Source of the DNA: an uncultured Planctomycetia bacterium
Lineage (GTDB): Bacteria > Planctomycetota > Phycisphaerae > Phycisphaerales > SM1A02
DNA: 36,574 nt
NCBI GenBank assembly: GCA_937919205.1
Contig: CALFOZ010000177.1
Coordinates: forward strand, 1-36,574
Direction of reading: 5' to 3'
Shown here: piece after piece, positions 16,897 to 26,079 of the stretch
Numbering within the stretch: the first letter of the stretch is position 1
Layout of the letters: each line of letters starts with the position of its first letter
Made by a program: the position numbers and the translations under genes
Notes under the pieces: generated by a model
The model's database searches: none
Told to the model about the DNA's origin: nothing
What the model saw: only the letters and a program-made list of their open reading frames with translations

Positions 16897-18174
16897 TCAC
16901 GCGCCCGCGCGTGTGCGCAGATTGTCCAACACATTCATAAAATTAATGTACGCGTCATACGGACTGTCATAGGGCGAGAAATATTTGTGCACGTCGCCGT
17001 CGGACCAATATTTGGTGCACATGTAGTACAAGTGGTCGCTGGTAGTCAGCTTGCGCCAATCCTCCAGAATGTATGGGTCGCCCTTCAAGTGCTTGTCGCG
17101 CACCGCGGGCTCAAGCCGATACAACTCCTCCACCGCGTTGTCCTGCAGTGGGTTGCCCAACCACGCCGACAAATCACGCTCCATGTCGGCCCACGAAATT
17201 GGCTTGGGCACATCGTATTCACCAACGGGTCGATACTTCTCAACGGCCTGCGACACGGTCAAGAATTCATTCTGCCCAGGGTTCACATCAAAAATATATT
17301 TTGGCATGGCGTCAAGAAAATCAAAGATGCCAGTCTCGGCCCATTGATGCTCGCCAAATGTTTCATAGTCCATGAATAAGTTGCACAAATTTCCGTCGCC
17401 GTTGATTTGATTCACCCAACCCGCGAACTTCTCGGCGGACAGCGGCCAATCTTTCCAATCACGATTGCTGAAACGAAACGCAATGTCGTCGCTTAAGCGG
17501 TAATTTTTCAACAGCAACGGCATGGGCGGCCGGCCCTTTGGAAAACCATTTCCAGGAACCGCGTAGAGATAGTTTGGATTACGGAAACCAAGCAGGCGAT
17601 CAACGCCCTCGCACACCACGGCCTTGTGGCGACCCATCCACGCGATATGCCCGCCTATTTCGTTTGAATAAATCAATTCGGTGTTGCGAAAAACTTTTGG
17701 CTTCTGGCCAAAGAGCCGCTCAATCATGGCCTCTTGAATGGCGACCTGCTCTTCAAATTCCTTGCGGCTGAATAAAAAACTGAGCGAGTGATGGCTGGTC
17801 TCCGCCAAGAATTCACACGCACCGGTGTCGGCCAGGCGCTTGAACAAATCGATTAAGTCGGGCGCCCACTGTTCAAATTGCTGTAACGCCACGCCACTAA
17901 TGGAGTAGCTCACGCGAAAGCGATTCTCGTGGCGCTTCACCAGATCGAGAATTTTTTCCGTGGTTGGTCGATAGCACTTGTTGGCCACCTTCTGCAAAAT
18001 GGTTCCATTGGCTTCGGCGTCAAAGTAAAACGGATCAGTGTCAAACACGGAGTAGCGACGCAACCGAAACGGCTGATGCACTTGGAAATAAAAGACGACG
18101 CTTGCCACAGGGGTCAGAGTGTAGTTGCAATTCTTAAGCGCGCACGGCGCTTGCGCCAAAGCGTTTTTGGCCAA
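16897..18174 (-). CDS. Glycoside hydrolase family 57 protein
   Basis: The 425-residue product has GH57 landmarks: FYFQVHQPFRLRRY near residue 28-41, SGVALQQFEQWAPD, CEFLAETSHHSLSFL, VFRNTELIYSNEIGG with Glu166 as likely nucleophile, and FMDYETFGEHQW with Asp269 as likely acid. GH57 enzymes act on alpha-glucans (amylase, branching enzyme, amylopullulanase), inside the cell in members without a signal peptide, as here. Its role is probably in glycogen-like storage polymer metabolism rather than the exopolysaccharide locus. The start is uncertain: an in-frame GTG at 18108 would give MASVVFYFQVHQPF, nearer the usual family start, and would leave more promoter room before the divergent pyrE, which starts only 34 bases from the ATG used here. 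Confidence 0.88.
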   Translation of the reverse strand: MAKNALAQAPCALKNCNYTLTPVASVVFYFQVHQPFRLRRYSVFDTDPFYFDAEANGTILQKVANKCYRPTTEKILDLVKRHENRFRVSYSISGVALQQFEQWAPDLIDLFKRLADTGACEFLAETSHHSLSFLFSRKEFEEQVAIQEAMIERLFGQKPKVFRNTELIYSNEIGGHIAWMGRHKAVVCEGVDRLLGFRNPNYLYAVPGNGFPKGRPPMPLLLKNYRLSDDIAFRFSNRDWKDWPLSAEKFAGWVNQINGDGNLCNLFMDYETFGEHQWAETGIFDFLDAMPKYIFDVNPGQNEFLTVSQAVEKYRPVGEYDVPKPISWADMERDLSAWLGNPLQDNAVEELYRLEPAVRDKHLKGDPYILEDWRKLTTSDHLYYMCTKYWSDGDVHKYFSPYDSPYDAYINFMNVLDNLRTRAGA

Positions 18175-18208
18175 TAAATTGTGAAGACCAAGCCACTATT
18201 CTGTATGG

Positions 18209-18754
18209 ATGGATCGAACCACACTTGCCGTCGAAATTGCCAAAGTTGCCATGTTGCGCGGATCCTTCACACTGCGCAGTGGAAAAGTAAGCCACTATTA
18301 CCTGGACAAATATCTGTTCAGCACGCGGCCAGAAATTTTGCGCGAACTTGGCGCGCTGTTCGCTACGCGCGTTCCCGCCGGCACCACGCGCTTGGCCGGC
18401 GCGGAGTTGGGCGGCATTCCACTGGTGTCCGCCGCCAGCATGGCCAGCGGTTTGCCATGCGTGTTCATTCGCAACCAGAAAAAAGAATATGGAACTGCAA
18501 AGCAACTTGAGGGCAAGTTGGAGCTCGGCGACCGCGTGATGATTGTGGAGGATGTGGCCACCACCGGCGGACAAGCGCTTGAGGCCGCCAAGGTTTTGCG
18601 CGAGGGCGGCGCGGAAGTCACGGCCATCATCAGCGTGATCGACCGCATGGAGGGCGCGCGCGAAAATATCCAGGCCGCGGGCATTGCGTTTGACTCGCTC
18701 TTCACGGTGAAAGACCTGGGAATTATTCCCGACGTAGCCACGTCCACTTTGTAA
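18209..18754 (+). CDS. pyrE: Orotate phosphoribosyltransferase
   Basis: PyrE joins orotate and PRPP to orotidine 5'-phosphate in pyrimidine synthesis. The 181-residue product has the orotate-binding start GSFTLRSGKVSHYYLDK, the strand AGAELGGIPLVSAASM, the loop RNQKKEYGTAKQLEG, and the PRPP motif VMIVEDVATTGGQALEAAK. Length fits the 180-residue class. The stop TAA shares its last A with the ATG of the next gene (TAATG), so the two are likely cotranscribed. The rest of the pyrimidine pathway is not nearby. Confidence 0.95.
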   Translation: MDRTTLAVEIAKVAMLRGSFTLRSGKVSHYYLDKYLFSTRPEILRELGALFATRVPAGTTRLAGAELGGIPLVSAASMASGLPCVFIRNQKKEYGTAKQLEGKLELGDRVMIVEDVATTGGQALEAAKVLREGGAEVTAIISVIDRMEGARENIQAAGIAFDSLFTVKDLGIIPDVATSTL

Positions 18755-19671
18755 TGAATCAACTGTTGCAAACCAACCAACGCCGCCAATTCAAACGACT
18801 TGGTTTGTTTGTTGGATTGGCCCTGCTCGCCGCCGCGCTGTGGACCATCGCGCGCAGTGGCACGCTTGCAAGCCAAGCGTGGCAACATCTCTCGCACGCG
18901 TCGCCACTTCTTTTTGCCGCACTGCTTGGTTGCGTGGCGCTGATCACGCTGTGTAGCACATTGTGCATGCTGGTTCTGACCAATCGAACTCGCCCGCCAA
19001 TTTGCGTTGAGTTTCGCGAAATGCTGGCGCTGATTTGCGCCAGCACGCTGGGCAATTTTGCTCCTCTGCAACCAGGTCTCATTGGACGCATTGCGTTTCA
19101 CCACCAAGTGCACGGCATCGCGGTCGCCATCAGCGTGTTGATTGCCATTCAATCAACCGCGCTCACCGGAATTGCGGCGCTATGGATTGGCGCGGGACTG
19201 GCGCTCACTCACGCGGCGCATTTGTCATGGATTGCCGCGGTGCTTTCACCTATTGCGCTTGTTGTATTTTTGCGCACCCCAACAGCGCGCGAATTTGCCG
19301 CCGCGTTTTTTATTCGCATTGTCGAAACATGCGCTTGGGGACTGCGCATCCACATTACATTTCAGTTGATCGGACAACCCATTGACGCGCCGGCCGCGTT
19401 GGCGCTGGCCTGCGTTGCCAATGCCGCCAACACCATCCCATTTATTGGAAATGGAATTGGCGTTCGCGAATGGAGCGTTGGCTTCTTGGCTCCGCTGATC
19501 GCGGGCGTGCCGCTGGCCGACGCGCTTGCCGCGGAACTGCTTGGCCGCGTGGCGGAAATTATTTTCTTCATTCCAGCCGGCCTTGCCGCGTGGCCCACAT
19601 TGCACAAGCGTCTACGCGTACAACGGCGCGCAAACGTCTCTGGATTGAGCGCGGATGAATTTGTTACGTGA
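18754..19671 (+). CDS. UPF0104/lysylphosphatidylglycerol synthase-type membrane protein
   Basis: This 305-residue integral membrane protein has seven or eight hydrophobic helices and the family's pattern of a polar stretch LGNFAPLQPGLIGRIAFHH (near residue 108) between helices, and IPFIGNGIGVREWSVGF near residue 230, where related proteins have P-x-x-G-G-x-G-x-R-E. The family includes the flippase domain of MprF and glycan-linked proteins such as AglD. The substrate is unknown; lipid flipping or control of lipid export is a guess. It is coupled to pyrE by TAATG although the functions appear unrelated. It is followed by short direct repeats. Confidence 0.75.
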   Translation: MNQLLQTNQRRQFKRLGLFVGLALLAAALWTIARSGTLASQAWQHLSHASPLLFAALLGCVALITLCSTLCMLVLTNRTRPPICVEFREMLALICASTLGNFAPLQPGLIGRIAFHHQVHGIAVAISVLIAIQSTALTGIAALWIGAGLALTHAAHLSWIAAVLSPIALVVFLRTPTAREFAAAFFIRIVETCAWGLRIHITFQLIGQPIDAPAALALACVANAANTIPFIGNGIGVREWSVGFLAPLIAGVPLADALAAELLGRVAEIIFFIPAGLAAWPTLHKRLRVQRRANVSGLSADEFVT

Positions 19672-19676
19672 TTGGC

Positions 19677-19748
19677 CTTCAATCAGGCTTCAATCAGGCT
19701 TGTGAATCAGTCTTTTGAATCAGTCTTTTGAATCAGTCTTTTGAATCA
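19677..19748. repeat. Two adjacent short tandem repeats between convergent genes
   Basis: First come two copies of an 11-bp unit (CTTCAATCAGG at 19677-19687 and 19688-19698). Then come three copies of the 13-bp unit TGAATCAGTCTTT (19703-19715, 19716-19728, 19729-19741) plus seven bases of a fourth. The two units share AATCAG. The array ends on the stop codon of the minus-strand gene (19746-19748), so copy changes would not alter that protein. No strong hairpin with a T-run was seen. Confidence 0.9.
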
Positions 19749-22199
19749 AGGCTTCCCTGGCTGTTTCGCGGCTCCGGGAGTGGTGGCATCCTTCACCTTT
19801 GCATCACCACCCAAAACCCCAAATTCATCTTTGGATTCAGTCAACTGAGCCGCGCCGCGAAGTTGATCTATGATCTTGGCGCGAATACTGGAAGCGATTG
19901 TGATCAATTGTTGATTTCCACCACGCTCAACCGCGCTTAAAAATGGATCATCTTCTGAATCCACCCATCTCAACAACGCACTCGTCTGCACTCGAACATC
20001 TTGTGATTCTTTCGCGGCTTTCGCAATCGGATTGATCATGGATGCTGGCTCCTTTGGCAACACCATCAACGTCCAAGCTTGCGCCGCGGCGGGCAGTTGC
20101 TTCCAGGCTTTGGCCACTTCGGCCCAACCTTCCTTCACCTCGTCTTGCGCCGAGGCGTCGCCGCTTCTACTTGCAAGATCAAACGCAAGAAGAACCAAAG
20201 TGGGCAAGTCATCAGGTTTATCACAATGAAAAATTGATCCCAGCGACTCGTCGCGCCACGCGGCGTTGCACACAACGGGAGAAATTCGCAGGGATTTTTT
20301 ATCCGTGGTGCGGCCTAAAAATCCCGGCACAACGGCATCCAAAGTGAGCCTGAAATTAGTGATCAATTCAACTTGTAAATACGCCCCGTCAAGCGGTGAC
20401 TTCAACAACTCAGCCGCGGCTGGCATGCGGGAAATATCCATAACAAACGTTAGTTTTTCATTTGGAGCAATTTCAATTTGTTCGTCAATTAAAATAATAA
20501 TTGGAGGCAAAATTTTCGGGATTTTTGCCCCAGAGATAACCTCTAAAATAATCGCCGCCCTGGATTCGATTGGTCCATCCGTGGAAATAGTCAGCGTCAT
20601 GGGACATTTATTTATAATTTCAATTTTGCATGGCAAAGATTCAAATGGCTTGGCGGTGGTGGAAAGAAATTCCGCGCTCACCTTTATAAATGGACTTTCA
20701 TCTTTGCTAAATTGAAACATGCCCGGCGGCAACCGCTCAAACGCTTTCATGATCTCCGAAGCCTGGCTGGAAGATCCAAGTCTTTTATTGACAATTTGAA
20801 ACAATTGATCGTTGGCGTATAGACCAAGCGCGTGCGCTGGATCGGCGCGGACAATCGCGGCAAATTCCTGCGCCGCGTCTTTTACATTTCCCGCCTTTGA
20901 AAGAGCCAGCGCATAGCCCAGGCGTGCGCCAGGATCGCTTGACGCGAGGGGTTTTAAAATTTCAATCGCCTGATCGGTCATGCCCGCGCGCAACTTCATC
21001 CACCCGTTTAATTTGGCCTTGGCTTGCTCTGAAAGCAATGGACTGGATTGGATTTCATCGATCCATGGCTGGGCAGATTCCAAATTTGAGCCCACGCCAA
21101 TCGAGACCCATGTTTTTTCCATCAGCAAAAGAATGCGCCGAGAGGGATTATCTTTCATCGCCTCTATTTGCATATCCAAGCCAGAAATCGCTTCATCAAG
21201 GGCCTCTTGCGCGTTGGGCAAGGAACCACTTTTGCACATCACGGCATGGATTGTATTCATGGCCGGAGTCAAGGCCGTCACTGGTTGCGGGGGTAATCCG
21301 CTGTTGATTTTTTCCTTCGTGATCTCAAAGATCTCCTGCTTTCGCGCCTGAAATATGTTGTCGGCTTTTTGATGTTTGCCCATGCCCCAACGCGCCAACA
21401 TTTGTTGAATAAGCAAACTTTCAAATTCATTGCTCATCAAGTTTCTAGCCGCAATCCGAGACGCAATGCCAAAAAGTATTTCGGCTTGTTCATACATCCC
21501 CTGCCCCATACAGATGTGGCCCAATTCTTTGAAGTGCGAAATTTCGGTTGGGTTGGCCAGGATCGCGTCCACAAGCGCGTTTGATCTGATTTCCAAGGAA
21601 GAGTCGGCTTCCAATTCATATGCCGCCACTTGTGAAGTGGCGCTTGGAAACCATCGATCCAACTTCACCGACTCACGCAAACGAATCATGGCCGCGTCGG
21701 CATCGCCTCGTCGGCGCAGAAGAAGTGAATAATCAAATGCAAGCCGGCTAGCAACCTGCCTTGAAATTTTGTCGATCGAAGCGGGCTGTAATAAATGCTC
21801 GTACGCCGTAATGCGCTCCTCCGCGGTGGTACTGCGATTCACCACTTCATCCAGGCGCGCAAGCCTAAGCACCAAATTACCCGGGGCCAATTTGGACATG
21901 CGCAAGACGGCCTCGTTTGCGGCCGTGGCCGAAGAAAGCATGCCCTCATCGGTGGCGTCCGCGATCTCCAACAAACTCCTCCACCCTTCAGCGTCATTGG
22001 GTTGCAATTCCGCGGCCATTCGTGAGACAACCACCGCCCCCTCATAATTCTCGGGGGCGGGCTCTTCGGGCTCCGAAATCATTTGCATTGCGGCGCGACT
22101 CCAGGCTCCGCTTAATCTTTGCAACGCCTCGACCTCAACGGTTTTCTCCGGCGGTGCAGAAAGGGCCATAGTTAGGGCTAGGGTCGCAAATGACAGCAT
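19746..22199 (-). CDS. Exported TPR-like repeat protein of unknown function
   Basis: I do not recognise a precise family for this 817-residue protein. Residues 1-16 (MLSFATLALTMALSAP) form a short signal-peptide-like start. From about 30 to 470 it is helical with TPR-like pairs, for example LASSDPGARLGYALALSKAGNVKDAAQEFAAIVRADPAHAL near residue 430 and FKELGHICMGQGMYEQAEILFGIASRIA near 220. After about 500 there is a beta-rich part (CKIEIINKCPMTLTISTDG, then RAAIILEVISG), which resembles an Ig-like or bacterial alpha-2-type domain. The last 40 residues are Lys/Gly/Ala-rich. It likely sits in the periplasm or outer membrane and binds other proteins. It diverges from the next exported protein gene, with 89 bases between the chosen starts. 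Confidence 0.65.
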   Translation of the reverse strand: MLSFATLALTMALSAPPEKTVEVEALQRLSGAWSRAAMQMISEPEEPAPENYEGAVVVSRMAAELQPNDAEGWRSLLEIADATDEGMLSSATAANEAVLRMSKLAPGNLVLRLARLDEVVNRSTTAEERITAYEHLLQPASIDKISRQVASRLAFDYSLLLRRRGDADAAMIRLRESVKLDRWFPSATSQVAAYELEADSSLEIRSNALVDAILANPTEISHFKELGHICMGQGMYEQAEILFGIASRIAARNLMSNEFESLLIQQMLARWGMGKHQKADNIFQARKQEIFEITKEKINSGLPPQPVTALTPAMNTIHAVMCKSGSLPNAQEALDEAISGLDMQIEAMKDNPSRRILLLMEKTWVSIGVGSNLESAQPWIDEIQSSPLLSEQAKAKLNGWMKLRAGMTDQAIEILKPLASSDPGARLGYALALSKAGNVKDAAQEFAAIVRADPAHALGLYANDQLFQIVNKRLGSSSQASEIMKAFERLPPGMFQFSKDESPFIKVSAEFLSTTAKPFESLPCKIEIINKCPMTLTISTDGPIESRAAIILEVISGAKIPKILPPIIILIDEQIEIAPNEKLTFVMDISRMPAAAELLKSPLDGAYLQVELITNFRLTLDAVVPGFLGRTTDKKSLRISPVVCNAAWRDESLGSIFHCDKPDDLPTLVLLAFDLASRSGDASAQDEVKEGWAEVAKAWKQLPAAAQAWTLMVLPKEPASMINPIAKAAKESQDVRVQTSALLRWVDSEDDPFLSAVERGGNQQLITIASSIRAKIIDQLRGAAQLTESKDEFGVLGGDAKVKDATTPGAAKQPGKP

Positions 22200-22288
22200 T
22201 ATTCATTGAGTGTAACCTTCAACGCTGCGTAGTTGTTCCGTCAAATCAAATGCAGTTGAATAAATTTATAAATACACTTCAAATTGAT

Positions 22289-23284
22289 ATGAGATATTTT
22301 CAGCAATTCTTCATTGTATTTGTCCTTCTTGCTCCAATGCAATTTGCCGTGGCGCAAGCTCCGCCCGCCGCGCCAAAGACCGGCGCGCCCGCCAAGACGC
22401 AGGCAAAAGTCCCGGCTCCAAGCAAGGAGTTGGTGTCCAGCACCAAGCCAATCGACGCGGCTGGCCAAAAACAAATCTCGGAATTTATCGCCAGTCGTTG
22501 CAGAATCATCTTGGAGGGCGATCCTTCCCAGGCCAGAATTGCGTCAGCCGACTTGCAGACCGTGTTGCGACAAGCAACCGCGACGCCAATATTTCTTCGC
22601 GCATGCGCCGAGGGTCTGAAACCGTTGGTGCCCAAAATAATCGCCACCAATGATTCATTTCGCATCAACAATATCTTGCAAGTCGTCAGATGGACCCGCA
22701 GTGCGGAGGCCTTGGATATCTTGATTCAACAGGCAACAACCGCCACGCAAAAAGATATTTCGATTCGCATTGGCGCAAGCCGCCTGATGCCTGGTTGCGT
22801 GGCCAACGCCAACCTCACCGCGCCGCAAATTGACAGCGCGGCGCGCCGAATACGCGACGCCTCTGAAAGTGAAACCCAGTGGGTGGTGAGCGTGCATGAA
22901 ATGCAAGCCTTGGCGGCGTTGGTGGCGGTGGCCCAAGAGGCGAAGTTGACGGCGCAACTTGACTTTGCGCGCGCGGAATTTCTAAAGACGCTCACGGTAT
23001 CGACCGTGCTTGTGTCCAAGCCAGAAGGTCAAGAACAAATCTTCGCGTTACAGCGAGGTCTGATTATTTTGCGCGACATACTGCTTAAGACACCCAAGGA
23101 AGAAATGGCCAAAATGGCCCCAGCGATACGCGCCATCACGCAGGCAACCAAATTGATCGCCAAGGTGAAGGCGCCCTCCGTGAATGGGTTTAGCCAATCC
23201 GCCAACAACGCCGTGGTTGTTGCTGGTGTCATTGACAATCTTGTTGGGATTCAGGAAAGCGCTCCCAAATCCAAGGGCGGTTGA
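22289..23284 (+). CDS. Exported helical protein of unknown function
   Basis: The ATG at 22289 gives MRYFQQFFIVFVLLAPMQFA and a cleavage site near VAQ-AP, a clear signal peptide; an earlier ATG at 22250 would spoil it. After a Pro/Ala/Lys-rich linker to about residue 50 the remaining 280 residues are nearly all helical, with Ala/Leu-rich repeats that look like HEAT or armadillo helices (QTVLRQATATPIFLRACAEGL, then ALDILIQQATTATQ). No catalytic motif is seen. Total length is 331 residues. It ends directly before the oppA-like gene (18 bases to its ATG), so the two may share a transcript. The upstream gap is AT-rich but no promoter pair stood out. Confidence 0.65.
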   Translation: MRYFQQFFIVFVLLAPMQFAVAQAPPAAPKTGAPAKTQAKVPAPSKELVSSTKPIDAAGQKQISEFIASRCRIILEGDPSQARIASADLQTVLRQATATPIFLRACAEGLKPLVPKIIATNDSFRINNILQVVRWTRSAEALDILIQQATTATQKDISIRIGASRLMPGCVANANLTAPQIDSAARRIRDASESETQWVVSVHEMQALAALVAVAQEAKLTAQLDFARAEFLKTLTVSTVLVSKPEGQEQIFALQRGLIILRDILLKTPKEEMAKMAPAIRAITQATKLIAKVKAPSVNGFSQSANNAVVVAGVIDNLVGIQESAPKSKGG

Positions 23285-23302
23285 TTGCGTTCTTCGGGCA
23301 TC

Positions 23303-25075
23303 ATGCCCCGCGTGCGAATTCTTGCTCCGTTTATTTTTCTAGCCTCTCTGATTCTGATCAGCGTGTGGTTGGATCGCCCACTGCCGCGCGCGGACATTGT
23401 GTACGCCAACACATCGGAAAATTTCACGCTGGATCCGCAACGCTTGAGCTACCAGCACGACGTTCGCACTTCACGAAGTTTGTTTGAGGGCTTGGTGAAT
23501 GTCGAAGGCGAACATGGAACGCCCGAGGCCGCCGTTGCCGCGAGTTGGCGGCGCGGCGAAGATGGCCGCACTTGGACCTACCACTTGCGTGACGACGCTC
23601 ATTGGTCAAACGGCGCGCCCGTGACCAGCCACGATTTTATCTACGCATGGCGCCGCGCTATTTTGCCCGATCTTGCCGCGGATTACACCGGCTTCTTTTT
23701 ATCCATCGAAGGCGCGAAAGATTTTTTTGAGTGGCGCGTGAAAGCTTTGGCGGAATTTGCAAAGAGCCCTGGCGGCGCGGACGCCGCGAACAAACTTTGG
23801 AAAGAAACTGAATCGCGTTTCGCAACGCAAGTTGGTTTGTCCGCGCCGGATGATCACACGTTGGTGGTCAAGCTTGCGCGACCCGTTGCGTATTGGCTTG
23901 ATGTATGCGCTTTTCCAGCCATGTTTCCCGTGTATCCACCGCTAGTTGAAAGTTTCACGCGCATCAATCCGCGCACCGCGCAACTTGAACAAGATCCTGG
24001 TTGGACCAAGGGCGGCGTGCTTGTGAGCAATGGTCCATATCAACTTGTGCAGTGGCGCCCCAAGCGATCCATGCGCTTTGAAAAGAATCCGTATTACTGG
24101 AACGCCGCAAATGTTCCAAGCCAAACAATCGAAAGCATTCCGATTGAAGATCCCAACACCGCCGTGTTGGCGTTTGAAAATGGCGACATTGATTGGCTTA
24201 CCGACACCATCGTTGAATATCGCGGCGACATGTTTGACGAGGCCAAGCGCGGACTGCGAAAAAATCTACATGTGCTTGACGCGTTTGGAACGGATTTTTT
24301 CTCCTTCAATTGCCGGCCAAAACTTGCCGATGGCCGCGCGAATCCGTTCGCCAATCCCGCCGTGCGCCGCGCCTTCACGCTTGCCGTGGACAAGGCCACC
24401 ATTGTCAACAACATCACGCGCATGGATGAGACTGTGGCGACAACATTTATTCCACCTGATTCAATTCCCGGATATCAAACTCCAGCCGGACTTGCGTTTG
24501 ATCCCATCAAGGCGCGCGCCGAACTCGCGGACGCTGGCTGGAAAGACCGCGACAACGACGGCGTTGTGGAAAATGAAAGCGGCGAAAAGTTTCCAACTGT
24601 TGAAATCATGTACTCCGCTGGAAGTCCGCGCTACCGCGACATGGCCGGCGCGTTAAGCGCGATGTGGCGCGAAACGTTGCATGTTCAATCGGCGCCGCGT
24701 AGCAAAGATCCGCTTGGATATAAAGACGCGCTCAAGCAAGGCGACTTCATGATCGCCCGCGGTGGCTGGTACGGCGACTATGGCGACCCAACAACGTGGC
24801 TAGATCTATGCCGCACCGGTGACGGCAACAACGACCGCAAGTATTCCAGCGCGGAGTTTGACGCGCTGTTGGACAAAGCCGCCAACGAGCTGGACTCGGC
24901 GCGGCGATTTCAAATTTTGCAAGACGCCGAACGCATCATCACAGAGCGCGATCTTCCAATGATTCCAATTTGCCATTACGTCACTGTCTATATGTATGAC
25001 CCGACGCGGCTGACGGGTTTGAGTCGCCACCCGCGTCTAGAGCAATATATGGGCCGCTTGCAAATTAAAAAATAA
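23303..25075 (+). CDS. Oligopeptide ABC transporter substrate-binding protein (OppA-like)
   Basis: The 590-residue product belongs to the SBP_bac_5 family. Landmarks are FTLDPQRLSYQHDVRTSRSLFEGL near residue 40-62, WTYHLRDDAHWSNGAPVTSHDFIYAWRR near 92-120, GGVLVSNGPYQL, RFEKNPYYW and NPAVRRAFTLAVDKATIV. These capture peptides outside the inner membrane and pass them to the OppBC channel. The N-terminus (MPRVRILAPFIFLASLILIS) is a single hydrophobic helix followed by no lipobox Cys, so it is either cleaved or stays as an anchor rather than being a lipoprotein. The ATG at 23303 is preferred over TTG at 23285. It is convergent with an OppB-like gene, six bases apart, an unusual arrangement since opp genes are normally in one operon. 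Confidence 0.9.
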   Translation: MPRVRILAPFIFLASLILISVWLDRPLPRADIVYANTSENFTLDPQRLSYQHDVRTSRSLFEGLVNVEGEHGTPEAAVAASWRRGEDGRTWTYHLRDDAHWSNGAPVTSHDFIYAWRRAILPDLAADYTGFFLSIEGAKDFFEWRVKALAEFAKSPGGADAANKLWKETESRFATQVGLSAPDDHTLVVKLARPVAYWLDVCAFPAMFPVYPPLVESFTRINPRTAQLEQDPGWTKGGVLVSNGPYQLVQWRPKRSMRFEKNPYYWNAANVPSQTIESIPIEDPNTAVLAFENGDIDWLTDTIVEYRGDMFDEAKRGLRKNLHVLDAFGTDFFSFNCRPKLADGRANPFANPAVRRAFTLAVDKATIVNNITRMDETVATTFIPPDSIPGYQTPAGLAFDPIKARAELADAGWKDRDNDGVVENESGEKFPTVEIMYSAGSPRYRDMAGALSAMWRETLHVQSAPRSKDPLGYKDALKQGDFMIARGGWYGDYGDPTTWLDLCRTGDGNNDRKYSSAEFDALLDKAANELDSARRFQILQDAERIITERDLPMIPICHYVTVYMYDPTRLTGLSRHPRLEQYMGRLQIKK

Positions 25076-25081
25076 TTCGGA

Positions 25082-26035
25082 TCACGCTTGTTGAATACGT
25101 GGATCGATCCATGCGTACAACATGTCCACCGCCAAATTCAACACCGCAACCAGAAGTCCGTACGCCAGGGTTATGCCCATGATCAGCGTGATGTCCTTAC
25201 CCAACACCGCGTCGACAAAGTGGCGACCCAAGCCAGGAACGGCGAAAACTTTTTCCACAACAAATGAACCCGTGAGCGCCACCGCCGTGGCTGGGCCAAG
25301 CCAACTCAGCACCGGAAGAAATGCGTTCTTGAGCGCGTGACGCACAGCGACTTGTGAACGCGACAAACCCTTGGCCCGCGCGGTGCGCGCATATTCTGTG
25401 GTCATTTGCTCGATCATTCCAACGCGGACCAATCGCGCCACCGCCGCGGAAAATGGCAACGAAAGCGCGATCGCGGGCAAAACAATATTTGATACGTGCC
25501 CCCATCCTCCAACTGGAAACCAGCCAAGTTTGGCGGCAAATACAAGCAGTAACAACGCGCCAATCACAAAACTTGGAACGCTTACGCCCACCATGGCAAA
25601 AATTTGCCCCGCGGCGTCAACCACTCCGCGTGGCTTCAATCCGCTGAGAACTCCCGCGGTCAATCCAATCGCCAACGCCAACAACATGGCGGCGCAACCA
25701 AGAGTCACGCTCACTGGAAGCGCGTCGCGCAAAATTTCATTCACCGTCCAATCTGGCTGGCGCAAACTGGGACCAAGATCAAATGGCCGCGGCGCGTTTC
25801 CCAGCGCCCAACTCACTCCACTGGCCTTGCCCAAGTACTCAAAATAAAATGTCACGGGGTCGTCCAAGTGATATTGCTTCTTCATGGCCTCAACAACTTC
25901 CGGTGGCGGTCGCCTGCCCTCTGGATTCTCAAGCGGGTTTCCCGGTATCAACCATGCCAATGCGAATGTGATGGTGTACATCGCCAAAAGCAACGGTGGA
26001 ATCAAGGCGAGTCTGCGAAGGAATAAAGACACCAT
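25082..26035 (-). CDS. Oligopeptide ABC transporter permease (OppB-like)
   Basis: The 317-residue inner-membrane protein begins MVSLFLRRLALIPPLLLAMYTITFALAWLIPGNP, the usual OppB/DppB start; the 41 codons further upstream are not family-like. The BPD-type loop that contacts the ATPase is EYARTARAKGLSRSQVAVRHALKNAFLPV. The C-terminal part GSFVVEKVFAVPGLGRHFVDAVLGKD is also typical. It should pair with OppC and the ATPases OppD/OppF, none of which is in this window. It faces the oppA-like gene and diverges from a lipoprotein gene 44 bases away. Confidence 0.92.
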   Translation of the reverse strand: MVSLFLRRLALIPPLLLAMYTITFALAWLIPGNPLENPEGRRPPPEVVEAMKKQYHLDDPVTFYFEYLGKASGVSWALGNAPRPFDLGPSLRQPDWTVNEILRDALPVSVTLGCAAMLLALAIGLTAGVLSGLKPRGVVDAAGQIFAMVGVSVPSFVIGALLLLVFAAKLGWFPVGGWGHVSNIVLPAIALSLPFSAAVARLVRVGMIEQMTTEYARTARAKGLSRSQVAVRHALKNAFLPVLSWLGPATAVALTGSFVVEKVFAVPGLGRHFVDAVLGKDITLIMGITLAYGLLVAVLNLAVDMLYAWIDPRIQQA

Positions 26036-26079
26036 GGCATCAAAGATCCTAGTCGCAAGAACACTACACTGAACAGCGT

